NCBI RefSeq assembly: GCF_900167155.1
Contig: NZ_FUXU01000002.1
Location: 62,001-126,000 of the forward strand
Direction of reading: 5' to 3'
DNA length: 64,000 nucleotides
Source of the DNA: Enterovibrio nigricans DSM 22720
GTDB lineage: Bacteria > Pseudomonadota > Gammaproteobacteria > Enterobacterales > Vibrionaceae
In this document: in pieces, positions 31,577-41,646 of the stretch
How the letters are laid out: every line of letters starts with the position of its first letter
How positions within the stretch are numbered: the stretch's first letter is position 1
Translations under genes and position numbers: made by a program
Notes under the pieces: model-generated
Database searches by the model: none
Told to the model about the DNA's origin: nothing
The model's input: the letters and a program-made list of their open reading frames with translations, nothing else

Positions 31577-32005
31577 ATGAAAACTTTCGTTGCTAAACCA
31601 GAAACTGTAAAACGCGACTGGTACATTGTTGACGCAGAAGGTAAAACTCTGGGTCGTATCGCGACTGAAATCGCATCTCGTCTACGTGGTAAGCATAAGC
31701 CGGAGTACACTCCGCACGTTGACACTGGTGACTACATCGTAGTTATCAATGCGGAAAAAGTTACTGTAACTGGCGCAAAAACGACTGACAAGATGTACCA
31801 TCACCACTCTGGTTACATGGGCGGCATCAAGTCAATCAGCTTCGACAAGCTGATCGCGAAGAAACCAGAAATGATCATTGAATTGGCTGTTAAAGGTATG
31901 CTGCCACGCGGTCCTCTAGGTCGTGCAATGTTCCGTAAACTGAAAGTTTACGCGGGCGCACAGCACAAGCACGCGGCACAACAGCCGCAAGTACTGGACA
32001 TCTAA
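31577..32005 (+). CDS. rplM: Large ribosomal subunit protein L13 (uL13)
   Basis: A 142-aa protein beginning [20 protein letters not shown], with the conserved [20 protein letters not shown] and [20 protein letters not shown] blocks. It is an early 50S assembly protein. Codon use is biased as in highly expressed genes. It lies 12 bp before rpsI in the standard two-gene operon. Confidence 0.99.
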   Translation: MKTFVAKPETVKRDWYIVDAEGKTLGRIATEIASRLRGKHKPEYTPHVDTGDYIVVINAEKVTVTGAKTTDKMYHHHSGYMGGIKSISFDKLIAKKPEMIIELAVKGMLPRGPLGRAMFRKLKVYAGAQHKHAAQQPQVLDI

Positions 32006-32017
32006 GAGGATTTAACA

Positions 32018-32407
32018 ATGGCAGAACAATACTACGGCACTGGTCGTCGCAAAAGCTCCGCAGCTCGCGTGTTCATCAAGCCGGGCACCGGTAACATCGT
32101 AATCAACAAGCGTTCACTGGAGCAGTACTTCGGTCGCCCAACCGCTCGCATGGTTGTTCAACAACCTCTTGAGCTGGTAGAAATGACTGAGAAACTGGAC
32201 CTGTACATCACTGTTACTGGTGGTGGCATCTCTGGTCAAGCGGGTGCAATCCGTCACGGTATTACTCGTGCACTGATGCAATACGATGAGACTCTGCGTC
32301 CTACTCTTCGTGCAGCTGGCTTCGTCACTCGTGACGCGCGTAAAGTTGAGCGTAAGAAAGTTGGTCTACGCAAAGCACGTCGTCGTCCACAATTCTCTAA
32401 GCGTTAA
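32018..32407 (+). CDS. rpsI: Small ribosomal subunit protein S9 (uS9)
   Basis: A 129-aa protein with the [15 protein letters not shown] start and the basic C-terminal tail [17 protein letters not shown], whose final Lys-Arg contacts P-site tRNA. It is cotranscribed with rplM and followed by a clear terminator. Confidence 0.99.
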   Translation: MAEQYYGTGRRKSSAARVFIKPGTGNIVINKRSLEQYFGRPTARMVVQQPLELVEMTEKLDLYITVTGGGISGQAGAIRHGITRALMQYDETLRPTLRAAGFVTRDARKVERKKVGLRKARRRPQFSKR

Positions 32408-32441
32408 TTCGCTTCCGGTTTATCCGGGAATTCTGGTCACG

Positions 32442-32472
32442 AAAAAGCCTGGCAATTTGCCAGGCTTTTTTA
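32442..32472 (+). terminator. Intrinsic terminator of rplM-rpsI
   Basis: AAAAAGCCTGGC and GCCAGGCTTTTT form a 12-bp stem with an AATTT loop and a T-run. Confidence 0.94.
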
Positions 32473-32797
32473 TTGCCTATTTCTACCTGTTTTTCCCTTC
32501 CCCCAAGGTCGATTCCCTCCATATCTCCGCGTTAATGGCTTTTTGAGGAAATACACTCATTTTTGGCTTTTGGTTAAAAATAACGGTGTATACCTCACAT
32601 TTGTTACAAAAAGGTAGCTTTATCTTGTCAGGAAGTGGGGTTTTCCTTATCATTTAGGCGACGTGTTCGTAGGTTATTATTGGATAATCGGCGAGAGTTT
32701 TACGTAAGTTAGAATTCTTTTTGAGATAGCCGTACGCTCCAGGGACGCATAAGGACAGTTATAAAAATCCATGCGGGAGCACATGGGAGAATGTTGG
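32473..32797. other. rpsI-petA intergenic region
   Basis: After the rpsI terminator this stretch of about 325 bp holds no credible gene. It is AT-rich in its middle part and carries the petABC promoter candidate at 32625-32653, leaving an untranslated leader of about 140 nt before petA. I see no riboswitch or RNA-gene signature in it. Confidence 0.7.
32625..32653 (+). promoter_or_regulatory. Candidate petABC promoter
   Basis: TTGTCA (32625-32630) and TATCAT (32648-32653) are each one base from the sigma-70 consensus and separated by 17 bp. Confidence 0.7.
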
Positions 32798-33388
32798 ATG
32801 AGCAATGCGCCAGTTAATTCCGGCCGACGTCGTTTCCTGACTTTGTCTACCGCAGTGGTAGGCGGTGTAGGTGCAGTGGCCGTCGCTGTACCGTTTATAA
32901 AGTCTTGGAACCCAAGCGCCAAAGCTAAGGCTGCCGGTGCTCCGGTCGAAGTCGATATTAGTAAAATTGAAGAAGGCCAGTTGGTTCGGGTCATATGGCA
33001 AGGTAAGCCTGTTTGGATTGTTCGCCGTGGACAGGAGTCGCTAGCGCAATTAGATGAGATTGCCGACAAGCTGCGTGACCCTGAGTCGATAGAACCGCAG
33101 CAGCCTGAATATATTAAAAATACCTATCGTTCGATTAAGCCAGAGCTTTTCGTCGCGGTTGGACTTTGTACGCATCTGGGTTGCTCTCCAACCTATCTGC
33201 CGGACAGTTTTGGTGAGCAGGTAGAAGGTGTCACGTCAGGCTTTTTCTGCCCATGTCATGGTTCCAAATTTGATATGGCGGGTCGTGTATTCCAAAGTGT
33301 TCCTGCACCACTTAATCTTGTTGTCCCTCCATACACGTATCTCAATGATAACCGTATTCTGGTGGGTGCTGATGAGGGGACTGCGTAA
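32798..33388 (+). CDS. petA: Ubiquinol-cytochrome c reductase iron-sulfur subunit (Rieske)
   Basis: A 196-aa Rieske protein. The N-terminus carries a twin-arginine motif (GRRRFLTLS) before a hydrophobic anchor (about residues 14-32), so export is probably by Tat. The 2Fe-2S ligands are in CTHLGC and CPCHGS. It accepts electrons from ubiquinol in complex III. The frame extends upstream to 32771, but the start at 32798 matches the family. It overlaps petB by one base. Confidence 0.97.
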   Translation: MSNAPVNSGRRRFLTLSTAVVGGVGAVAVAVPFIKSWNPSAKAKAAGAPVEVDISKIEEGQLVRVIWQGKPVWIVRRGQESLAQLDEIADKLRDPESIEPQQPEYIKNTYRSIKPELFVAVGLCTHLGCSPTYLPDSFGEQVEGVTSGFFCPCHGSKFDMAGRVFQSVPAPLNLVVPPYTYLNDNRILVGADEGTA

Positions 33389-34653
33389 TGGAAAACTTAC
33401 TGAACTGGTTTGAGAAACGCCTACCTGTGATGAATGCTTACAAGAAGCATTTGTCCGAATACCCAATGCCTAAAAACTTCAACTTCTGGTACCTGTTTGG
33501 CTCATTGGCCATGTTGGTATTGGTAAACCAGCTTTTAACGGGCATTTGGTTAACCATGAGCTACAACCCTTCTGCTGAAGGGGCGTTTGCTTCTATCGAG
33601 TACATCATGCGTGATGTGGAATACGGTTGGTTGCTGCGATATATGCACTCCACCGGAGCGTCTGCATTTTTTGTGGTCGTATATCTACACATGTTCCGTG
33701 GCCTGATTTATGGTTCTTATCAGAAACCCCGTGAGCTGCTGTGGATCTTCGGTATGCTGATTTTCCTCGCGCTGATGGCTGAAGCGTTTATGGGTTACCT
33801 GCTACCTTGGGGGCAAATGTCTTACTGGGGCGCACAGGTCATCATTTCACTGTTTGGTGCAATACCGGTTATCGGTGATGACTTGACCTTGTGGATCCGT
33901 GGCGACTATGTTCTGTCCGGTGCTACGCTGAACCGTTTCTTTGCCTTGCATGTTGTTGCGTTGCCTATCGTTATCTTACTGTTGGTTGTGCTACATATTC
34001 TTGCTTTGCATGAAGTGGGCTCAAATAACCCTGACGGTATTGATACTAAGCTACCTAAAGGTACAAAAGGCGAAAGCTATCAGACCCAATTCCCATTCCA
34101 TAAGTACTACACCAAAAAGTACGACATCATTGACTCTGTTCCTTTCCATCCGTATGGGACAGTGAAGGATCTGGTGGGTGTAGGCTTCTTCGGTATTCTG
34201 TTCGCGTACGTCATTTTCTTTAATCCAGAGATGGGCGGCTATTTCCTTGAGCCACCTAACTTTGAAGCAGCTAACCCCATTAAAACACCTGAGCACATCG
34301 CACCTGTGTGGTACTTTACCCCGTTCTATGCCATCTTGCGCGCAGTTCCGGATAAGCTCGCCGGTGTTGTGTTGATGGGGCTAGCCATCGTTGTTCTCTT
34401 CCTGCTGCCATGGCTTGACCGCTGTAAAGTGCGTTCATACCGTTACCGCAGCAAAATCCACTTGGCGAACATTGTTCAGTTCACAATCTCTTTCGTTGCT
34501 CTCGGTATTTTGGGGGCGCTACCAGCGACACCAGTTTATACCTTGATGGCCCAGATATTTAGCTTTGGTTACTTCATGTTCTTCGTAGCATTGTTCTTCT
34601 ACAGCAAAAGCGAAGCAACGAAACCATTACCGGAGAGGGTGAGTTACAAATGA
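33388..34653 (+). CDS. petB: Cytochrome b of the bc1 complex
   Basis: A 421-aa integral membrane cytochrome b. Haem-ligating His pairs lie in transmembrane helices B and D (RYMHSTGASAFFVVVYLHMFRG and FFALHVVALPIVILLLVVLH, split here by function). The quinol-site PEWY-type motif appears as APVWYFTPFYAIL, i.e. PVWY. The C-terminal domain adds helices E-H. It forms the quinol oxidation and reduction sites of complex III and overlaps petC by 4 bp. Confidence 0.97.
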   Translation: MENLLNWFEKRLPVMNAYKKHLSEYPMPKNFNFWYLFGSLAMLVLVNQLLTGIWLTMSYNPSAEGAFASIEYIMRDVEYGWLLRYMHSTGASAFFVVVYLHMFRGLIYGSYQKPRELLWIFGMLIFLALMAEAFMGYLLPWGQMSYWGAQVIISLFGAIPVIGDDLTLWIRGDYVLSGATLNRFFALHVVALPIVILLLVVLHILALHEVGSNNPDGIDTKLPKGTKGESYQTQFPFHKYYTKKYDIIDSVPFHPYGTVKDLVGVGFFGILFAYVIFFNPEMGGYFLEPPNFEAANPIKTPEHIAPVWYFTPFYAILRAVPDKLAGVVLMGLAIVVLFLLPWLDRCKVRSYRYRSKIHLANIVQFTISFVALGILGALPATPVYTLMAQIFSFGYFMFFVALFFYSKSEATKPLPERVSYK

Positions 34654-35387
34654 AGAAGTGGATTGTAATGTTTTTTGCTCTGCTGCCTTCTCTGGCGATG
34701 GCAGCGGGCTCAAGTGTCCCATTGGATGCAGCGAACAACAATTTGTCAGACAAGGCATCGCTGCAAAACGGTGCCAAGTTGTTCATGAATTACTGTTTTG
34801 GTTGCCACGCTACCCAATACCAGCGCTATGAGCGGATCTCCGAAGACTTGGAAATCCCAAAAGAGTTGATGTTGGAAAATTTGGTGTTTGATAGCAATGC
34901 CAAAATCGGTGATTTGGTGACAAACGCCATCACTGTGGATGATGCGTCAACCTTCTTTGGTGCGCCTGCACCCGATTTGACACTGGTTGCGCGCGTTCGC
35001 GGTACCGATTGGATTTACACCTATTTACGCTCTTTCTACCAAGATGATACGCGTCCTTTTGGCGTGAACAATACCGTCTTCCCAAGTGTGGGTATGCCAC
35101 ATGTACTGGAGGAGCTCCAAGGCACACCGGTTAAGCAATACAAAACCGTATTGGTTGATGGTGAATATGTCGAAGAGTTTTTGGGGATTGAATCCTTAGG
35201 TAACGGCGAGCTAAGTCCTGAAGAGTATGACGATGCAGTTCGCGATCTGGTTAACTTCCTTGAATACTCGGGTGAACCGAACAAGCTTGAGCGTCAGCAA
35301 ATGGGCTACTGGGTTATTGGATTCATCGTGATTTTCTTGATTCTAGCCGTCTTGCTGAAGAAAGAGTATTGGCGAGATGTTCACTGA
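34650..35387 (+). CDS. petC: Cytochrome c1
   Basis: A 245-aa protein with a signal peptide (about residues 1-19), a single haem-binding CFGCH motif near residue 50 and a C-terminal transmembrane anchor (about 217-236) followed by KKEYWRDVH. It passes electrons from the Rieske centre to soluble cytochrome c. With petA and petB it forms a complete bc1 complex operon. Confidence 0.97.
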   Translation: MKKWIVMFFALLPSLAMAAGSSVPLDAANNNLSDKASLQNGAKLFMNYCFGCHATQYQRYERISEDLEIPKELMLENLVFDSNAKIGDLVTNAITVDDASTFFGAPAPDLTLVARVRGTDWIYTYLRSFYQDDTRPFGVNNTVFPSVGMPHVLEELQGTPVKQYKTVLVDGEYVEEFLGIESLGNGELSPEEYDDAVRDLVNFLEYSGEPNKLERQQMGYWVIGFIVIFLILAVLLKKEYWRDVH

Positions 35388-35414
35388 TCGGTTAATCTAG
35401 TGAGTTGCTGATCC

Positions 35415-35446
35415 ACAATGGGGGCAGGTGCTCCCATTGTTTTTTC
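35415..35446 (+). terminator. Intrinsic terminator of petABC
   Basis: ACAATGGG at 35415-35422 pairs with CCCATTGT at 35433-35440 and is followed by T6. It lies just before sspA, so sspAB needs its own promoter or read-through. Confidence 0.85.
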
Positions 35447-35473
35447 TATAGATGAAATATTCTGGAGGGGTTA

Positions 35474-36109
35474 ATGGCTGTTGCTGCCAATAAACGCTCG
35501 GTGATGACGTTGTATTCAGACGCATCAGACATGTATAGCCACCAAGTGCGCATCGTTCTTGCAGAGAAAGGTGTGACCTATGAGATTGAGCTTGTTGATC
35601 CAAACAACCTGCCAGAGGATTTACTGGATCTGAATCCGTACAATTCGGTTCCAACGCTGGTTGATCGTGAACTGGCGTTGTACAACGCTAACATCATCAT
35701 GGAATACCTGGATGAGCGTTTTCCGCACCCACCATTGATGCCTGTATACCCAGTTGCTCGCGGTAACAGTCGTCTGATGATGTACCGTATTGAGCGCAAC
35801 TGGTACACACTTGCTGAGAAAATCGAAAAAGGCAATGCGGAAGAAGCTGATCGTGCACGTCGTCAACTGCGTGAAGAGCTGTTGGCACTGGCTCCGGTAT
35901 TTGCTGAATACCCATTCTTCATGAGTGAAGAATTCAGCCTTGTTGATTGCTACCTTTCTCCGCTGCTGTGGCGCCTACCTGTTATGGGTATCGAACTGAG
36001 CGGTCCTGGTGCGAAAGAAGTGAAAACCTATATGGCTCGTGTATTTGAACGCGATTCATTCTTGGCTTCACTGACTGAAGCTGAACGTGAAATGCGTCTG
36101 GCCCAGTAA
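35474..36109 (+). CDS. sspA: Stringent starvation protein A
   Basis: A 211-aa GST-fold protein without catalytic function. Thioredoxin-like N-terminal half (VMTLYSDASDMYSHQVRIVL) and helical C-terminal half follow in order. SspA binds RNA polymerase and acts as a co-regulator in stationary phase and acid stress. It overlaps sspB by one base. SD GGAGGGG precedes the ATG. Confidence 0.97.
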   Translation: MAVAANKRSVMTLYSDASDMYSHQVRIVLAEKGVTYEIELVDPNNLPEDLLDLNPYNSVPTLVDRELALYNANIIMEYLDERFPHPPLMPVYPVARGNSRLMMYRIERNWYTLAEKIEKGNAEEADRARRQLREELLALAPVFAEYPFFMSEEFSLVDCYLSPLLWRLPVMGIELSGPGAKEVKTYMARVFERDSFLASLTEAEREMRLAQ

Positions 36110-36588
36110 TGGATGATATTAATCTGACGCCACGTCGCCCGTACTTGCTGCGAGCGTTTCACGACTGGCTGCTGGATAATGATTTAACACCGCATTTGGT
36201 GGTTGATGCGACATTGCCCAACGTGAATGTACCGTTTGAGTATGTTCAGGATGGCCAGATTGTATTAAACATAGCTCCACGTGCGGTAGGTAACCTTGAA
36301 TTGGGTAACGACGAAGTGCGTTTTAATGCGCGCTTTGGTGGTCGTCCGATGACAGTCACGGTTCCTCTTTATGCTGTTGTTGCGGTTTATGCGCGTGAAA
36401 ACGGTGCGGGAACCATGTTCGAGTCAGAGCCTGCGTATGAAGCGGAGCTTGATGGCATTGAAGTCATTGATGATGAGTCTGAAGCTGTATTAGATGCAGT
36501 GGAAGAAACGCTCGATGCTAACGATGCACAACAAGAAGAGGCGCCGGCAAGGCCGAAAGGCAGGCCGACACTTACCGTTGTGAAATAA
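36109..36588 (+). CDS. sspB: ClpXP protease specificity-enhancing factor SspB
   Basis: A 159-aa adaptor that delivers ssrA-tagged proteins to ClpXP. The N-terminal substrate-binding domain (about residues 5-110) begins LTPRRPYLLRAFHDWLLDN. It is followed by an acidic linker and the conserved C-terminal XB tail RPTLTVVK that docks on ClpX. Confidence 0.97.
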   Translation: MDDINLTPRRPYLLRAFHDWLLDNDLTPHLVVDATLPNVNVPFEYVQDGQIVLNIAPRAVGNLELGNDEVRFNARFGGRPMTVTVPLYAVVAVYARENGAGTMFESEPAYEAELDGIEVIDDESEAVLDAVEETLDANDAQQEEAPARPKGRPTLTVVK

Positions 36589-36616
36589 AAAAAGCAGCCA
36601 CTAGGCTGCTTTTTTG
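36588..36616. terminator. Bidirectional terminator between sspB and dolP
   Basis: AAAGCAGCC (36591-36599) pairs with GGCTGCTTT (36604-36612) around ACTA, flanked by A-run and T-run on the two sides. Confidence 0.92.
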
Positions 36617-36634
36617 TTTCTTACCCAAAATACG

Positions 36635-37189
36635 TCAAGGTGTGGTTTTCATAGGTTTTGGCTCGTAGTACTGAAAGCCTTTTATAACCTGTTTTACACC
36701 ACTGATATTTCGTGCAATTTCTGTTGCTTCATTGGCTTGTTCATAGGTCACATAACCCAGTAAAAAGACTTCGCTATCTTCAGTAATCACTTTGATATTC
36801 ACATTATTAAGCTTTTTACTACCAATCAGAGCTGACTTGACTTTGGTGGTCAGCCAGGTGTCTTTGCTGACATCGCCCAGAGAGAGTGGTTGCTTGATGC
36901 GGATTTGGTCATAAATCGTATCTACACCCTTTATCTCTCGAATTTTCTGGACCAGTGAGTTTCGCAGCACTTCTGTATTTGCCTGACCGATAAGTAACAG
37001 TTTACCGTCATAAGAAACGGCGTTAATGCGTGTATTGCCTTGATAAGGCGCCTTATTGACGACGCCTGCCACTTCCATGGCTAAGTGGGTGTCGTTAAGC
37101 TCGGTTTTTGTCGTTCGGGTATCCTGCTCATATATCGTAGAACAAGCACTCAAACCCAATACTGCCACTAGTATAAGTGCTCTTTTCAT
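36635..37189 (-). CDS. dolP: Outer-membrane lipoprotein DolP (YraP), two BON domains
   Basis: A 184-aa lipoprotein. The signal peptide ends in the lipobox LSAC (Cys16), followed by two BON domains (about residues 44-110 and 115-180, each with the GxxxV pattern). DolP localises to the division site, binds anionic phospholipid and supports BAM function and envelope integrity. It lies 3 bp after diaA. Confidence 0.95.
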   Translation of the reverse strand: MKRALILVAVLGLSACSTIYEQDTRTTKTELNDTHLAMEVAGVVNKAPYQGNTRINAVSYDGKLLLIGQANTEVLRNSLVQKIREIKGVDTIYDQIRIKQPLSLGDVSKDTWLTTKVKSALIGSKKLNNVNIKVITEDSEVFLLGYVTYEQANEATEIARNISGVKQVIKGFQYYEPKPMKTTP

Positions 37190-37192
37190 ACG

Positions 37193-37786
<594 letters not shown>

Positions 37787-38155
37787 TTACCCTTCAATAA
37801 ATATGTTTTTAATCCAGTTTACCGAGTTTACATCGCCTTCAAAAGCGACGATATCAAATCGAAACTCGGTCTGTGTGGCTGACAGTCCTTTTTGCGATAA
37901 CCACTGGTACGCAGACTTCAGCATTCGTTGTTGTTTTTGGTGGTTAACGGACAAGGCTGCCCCGCCAAATTGGCGGCTTTGACGATACTTTACTTCGACG
38001 AACACCAAGCAGCTTCTATCGCGCATGATAAGGTCGAGCTCGCCACGTTTAAATCGTACATTCTTTTCTAGAAACACCAAACCTTGCCGCTCTAGGTAGC
38101 GGTAGGCTTGTGTTTCGTAATGATCTCCTGATTGTTTCTTACTTAATCGAAACAA
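37787..38155 (-). CDS. yraN: UPF0102 endonuclease-fold protein YraN
   Basis: A 122-aa protein of the UPF0102 family with the restriction-endonuclease-like core GDHYETQAYRYLERQG, RFKRGELDLIMRD and VFVEVKYR, i.e. the E...D-x(n)-ExK catalytic pattern. Its biological role is unsettled. I chose a TTG start at 38155 (LFRLSKKQSGDHY) because it matches the family N-terminus, gives the usual length and has GGAG about nine bases upstream. The frame is open to an ATG at 38227, but that would place 89 bp inside lpoA. Confidence 0.85.
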   Translation of the reverse strand: MFRLSKKQSGDHYETQAYRYLERQGLVFLEKNVRFKRGELDLIMRDRSCLVFVEVKYRQSRQFGGAALSVNHQKQQRMLKSAYQWLSQKGLSATQTEFRFDIVAFEGDVNSVNWIKNIFIEG

Positions 38156-39974
38156 TCCCCTGATCTCCGAATTTTGCCCACGATACCGTGCGGTTAACGG
38201 TGCAGTAGTCGCCAAGCGTGAGTTCACCCGATTGTCCTTCGAATCGGTACTCTGGTAGCACCTGCATTTGTGGTAGCGCTTCGATCAATGCGTAAGCGTC
38301 CATGCCCAGCGCGTATAACCGTGTCATGCCATTGTCCAGATTCGGCCAAAGCTGGTGGAAACGTTCTGATGCAGGGTGGTTTGGTTCAACCAGCAGTGGG
38401 ACATCGCTAAATTCAATTCCACGCAGCTCTCCAATTTCACCGACGCCTTTTACGCGATTGTTACTGCGTGAACTGGCGTACAGTTTTGGTGGTTGCACAT
38501 CAGGGTTAATGGCAACCTCGATAAACGGCTTCAGCAATGTTAGTTCACCCGCATTTGCAACAAGGTAAACGGCATCGACGTCGCGACGGCTGCGCTGTTC
38601 CGCTTCTAGATCTAGCCCTGTCAGCTGTTTCATCTGTTGGATACGAGCCTGACTCTCTGTTAGACCAAACACGCGTTGCACGGTTTTTTGCATGGCAGCG
38701 CGGTTTTTAAAGAACTCTACTTCCGCAGGCTCCCCATTCAATGCTTCCCATTGTTTGGAGAATGCTTCGCTTACGCGTTTCCCAAACCCATTATTAGGTG
38801 CGATAACCAATGGATATTTTTGGCCGTTCTGGGCGATGTGTATTGCAGCTTGCTGCGCTTCTTGTTCTGGCGACAGCGTGAAGAAGCAAGCATTGGCTTC
38901 CCCGTGTTCTTCGTTGGGGATGTTCAGCGCCAAAGTCGGAAAGCTGTTATGGCTGTCGGCAAGGAAAGATTCAACTTTGTCTTTTTGCAGTGGGCCAATG
39001 ACAAATTGAACCCCGTCGGCTTGCATGGCGGCAACGATGTCAGTCATCGGTGCCGCATTGGTGTCATAGAACTTCACCGCAGGGGCTTTTTCTCCGGATG
39101 TATCATCGAGCAAGCCTTGAACTAAGCCGTTACGAATTGCTTCGCCTTGCGCGGCAAATTTGTCGCTTAACGGGAGCAATACGCCAATGCGCTCAGGGCG
39201 AAGAATTTCCATGGCTTGCAGGGTGGCTAAGTCTGTAGGCAAGTAGCGAGATGCCGGGTGATCAGGGTTCGCCGCTAGCCATTCGTTTAGTGCTTCTTGC
39301 TGACGTGCAGGGTGGCCGGCATAAGGGCGCAATTGCGTCACAAGGTCAATCCAACCAGTCAGCGTTTGGTTGCCAGCTTTCGATAGCGCATTAAGGTCAG
39401 GCAGTGGCATTTGAATCAAGCTTTTCCAGACTTTGTCCCAATTCTTCTGTTTGTCGTAGGTATCGGTCAAATATGGAGATGCTTCGGCCCACGCAAAAAC
39501 CGCACCGGGTTGGTTACCAAGCTGCTCATAGAGCGCACCTTTAAGTTGGTAGTAGCGTTGATATTGAACAACAGGCAGTTGCCATGTTGGCAGGAAATTG
39601 AGGCTATCCAATGCAGCTTGCGGTTGCCCTTTCTTCTCTAACAATACAGCGCGATTGAGTTGCCATTCAGACAATTGAAGCGGAGTCAGCGGAAGCTTCG
39701 ATAATCTGCCAACCAACACGTCAGCCTGCGCAAATTGATTCTCTTCAATCAAGGCCTTGAGTGCGAGCAAGTACCAGTCGGCTTTTTGTTCACCCGTCGA
39801 GGTTTCAGCTTGCAGCAGATAAAATGTCGATGTCTCCCGAGCAGGGGCTGTGATGTCATACTGAGGACCTTGCTCCACTGGAGGCGTCGTCTGACATGCA
39901 GAAAGCACCAAAGCCAGCGCGATTGGTGAGAGAAGTCGTGATACACTTTTGCACTTATGGGTTATTTTACGCAT
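38139..39974 (-). CDS. lpoA: Penicillin-binding protein activator LpoA
   Basis: A 611-aa outer-membrane lipoprotein. The lipobox is LSAC (Cys about residue 27). A helical TPR-like N-terminal domain (to about 250) is followed by a periplasmic-binding-protein-like C-terminal domain (about 260-575, starting RIGVLLPLSDKFAAQG). LpoA reaches through the periplasm to activate the transpeptidase PBP1a. The ATG at 39974 is favoured over 39980 by AGAAG spacing. It is divergent from rsmI, with about 60 bp between the chosen start codons. Confidence 0.95.
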   Translation of the reverse strand: MRKITHKCKSVSRLLSPIALALVLSACQTTPPVEQGPQYDITAPARETSTFYLLQAETSTGEQKADWYLLALKALIEENQFAQADVLVGRLSKLPLTPLQLSEWQLNRAVLLEKKGQPQAALDSLNFLPTWQLPVVQYQRYYQLKGALYEQLGNQPGAVFAWAEASPYLTDTYDKQKNWDKVWKSLIQMPLPDLNALSKAGNQTLTGWIDLVTQLRPYAGHPARQQEALNEWLAANPDHPASRYLPTDLATLQAMEILRPERIGVLLPLSDKFAAQGEAIRNGLVQGLLDDTSGEKAPAVKFYDTNAAPMTDIVAAMQADGVQFVIGPLQKDKVESFLADSHNSFPTLALNIPNEEHGEANACFFTLSPEQEAQQAAIHIAQNGQKYPLVIAPNNGFGKRVSEAFSKQWEALNGEPAEVEFFKNRAAMQKTVQRVFGLTESQARIQQMKQLTGLDLEAEQRSRRDVDAVYLVANAGELTLLKPFIEVAINPDVQPPKLYASSRSNNRVKGVGEIGELRGIEFSDVPLLVEPNHPASERFHQLWPNLDNGMTRLYALGMDAYALIEALPQMQVLPEYRFEGQSGELTLGDYCTVNRTVSWAKFGDQGIVSIK

Positions 39975-40035
39975 GAACATCTTCTGTCCGTAACTTGTTG
40001 CCCTCTATATTAATCACCGAAGGGTTGTGAAACAA

Positions 40036-40899
40036 ATGACTGATGAAACTTCAACCATGGTTGACGTCTCAACTTTATATATCGTACCGACACCGATCGG
40101 AAACCTTGGTGATATCACTCAACGTGCGCTAGAGATTTTGCAGCATGTTGACATCATCGCTGCCGAGGATACCCGTCATACGGGTAGGCTGCTGTCCCAT
40201 TTTGGCATCACGACCCGAACTTTTGCTCTGCATGACCATAACGAGCAACAAAAAGCGGATATGTTGATTGAAAAATTGGTCAGCGGGCAGACCATCGCGT
40301 TGGTTTCTGATGCGGGCACGCCGTTGATATCAGATCCAGGATACCACTTGGTGACGCGTTGTCGTCAGGCGGGTGTTAAAGTTGTACCACTTCCGGGACC
40401 TTGTGCGGTGATCACTGCACTGAGTGCGTCGGGTTTGCCATCAGACCGTTTTAGCTTCGAAGGATTTCTACCACCGAAGAGCAAAGGTCGTCGTGATAAG
40501 TTCATGGAAGTTGCAAGTGATCCTCGCACCATGATTTTCTACGAATCCCCGCACCGCATTCTTGATACCTTGGAAGATATGCTGGCTGTGTTGGGCGAAG
40601 AGCGACAAGTCGTTTTGGCGCGTGAATTGACAAAAACCTACGAGACAATTCACGGTGCGCCGTTAGGTGAGTTGATTCCATGGCTGAACGAAGACAGTAA
40701 TCGTATTCGTGGTGAGATGGTGTTGCTTATTGCGGGACACCGAGCGGAAAAAAATGATTTGCCACCAGAAGCGACGAAAGCGGTAACGTTGCTGGCTAAA
40801 GAACTTCCGCTGAAAAAAGCAGCAGCTATTGCTGCGGAATTATACGGTGTGAAAAAAAATGCACTGTATAAGTGGGGCTTAGAGAGTTTGGAACAATAA
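40036..40899 (+). CDS. rsmI: 16S rRNA (cytidine-1402 2'-O)-methyltransferase RsmI
   Basis: A 287-aa SAM-dependent methylase of the tetrapyrrole-methylase fold. Conserved are [46 protein letters not shown] and the FYESPHRIL block. It makes m4Cm1402 together with RsmH, whose gene lies 1.3 kb downstream. A GTG at 40027 is an alternative start; GAAGGG lies too close to it, so the ATG at 40036 is preferred. Confidence 0.95.
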   Translation: MTDETSTMVDVSTLYIVPTPIGNLGDITQRALEILQHVDIIAAEDTRHTGRLLSHFGITTRTFALHDHNEQQKADMLIEKLVSGQTIALVSDAGTPLISDPGYHLVTRCRQAGVKVVPLPGPCAVITALSASGLPSDRFSFEGFLPPKSKGRRDKFMEVASDPRTMIFYESPHRILDTLEDMLAVLGEERQVVLARELTKTYETIHGAPLGELIPWLNEDSNRIRGEMVLLIAGHRAEKNDLPPEATKAVTLLAKELPLKKAAAIAAELYGVKKNALYKWGLESLEQ

Positions 40900-40938
40900 G
40901 TTATCGAGTTTAGGCTGGATCCTGCGCGGGGACTTCTA

Positions 40939-40950
40939 TATAATCCGCCG
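40939..40950 (+). promoter_or_regulatory. rnpB promoter -10 and GC-rich discriminator
   Basis: TATAAT at 40939-40944 is followed by CCGCCG, a GC-rich discriminator of the kind found at stringently controlled stable-RNA promoters. The -35 region about 17 bp upstream (TGGATC, 40916-40921) is weak. Confidence 0.75.
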
Positions 40951-41350
<400 letters not shown>

Positions 41351-41384
41351 TCCTATGGTTATGTTTAGTGATAAACACGACCAA

Positions 41385-41417
41385 AGAAGGCGAGCATTAG
41401 CTCGCCTTCTTTATTTT
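41385..41417 (+). terminator. rnpB terminator
   Basis: AGAAGGCGAG (41385-41394) pairs with CTCGCCTTCT (41401-41410) around CATTAG, followed by TTATTTT. Confidence 0.93.
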
Positions 41418-41571
41418 AGAAACCCCGTATACCACAACGATTTTTTCGTCTCCCACGCCGATTTTTCTAAGAGGTTCTTTTGGTATACAGAAAGTCCTCC
41501 CGAAAAAGGATGACGTCTGGTTAAAAAAACAGCGCCGATAATTGGCGGGCAAGCCTTTGATCTAGAATGCA

Positions 41572-41589
41572 GTTCACAAAATTGTGAAC
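41572..41589. promoter_or_regulatory. Perfect palindrome upstream of the dcw promoter
   Basis: GTTCACAA, two A, then TTGTGAAC. The site ends 21 bp before the predicted -35 box and has the size of a dimeric regulator operator. The half-site order is opposite to a CRP site (TGTGA...TCACA), so CRP is not suggested. The cognate regulator is unknown. Confidence 0.6.
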
Positions 41590-41610
41590 AACATCATCTC
41601 TTTACTAAGC

Positions 41611-41640
41611 TTGACTTTCTTTTTGCCTGCTACGTACACT
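41611..41640 (+). promoter_or_regulatory. Candidate dcw cluster promoter (Pmra)
   Basis: TTGACT at 41611-41616 and TACACT at 41635-41640 are 18 bp apart. Transcription would begin near 41647, at the first MraZ-type box. This fits the position of the mra promoter in E. coli, which drives much of the cluster. Confidence 0.65.
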
Positions 41641-41646
41641 TCTAAG

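Noticed and set aside
41572-41589. CRP site
   Set aside because: The half-sites are TTCACA...TGTGAA, the reverse of the TGTGA...TCACA order of CRP.
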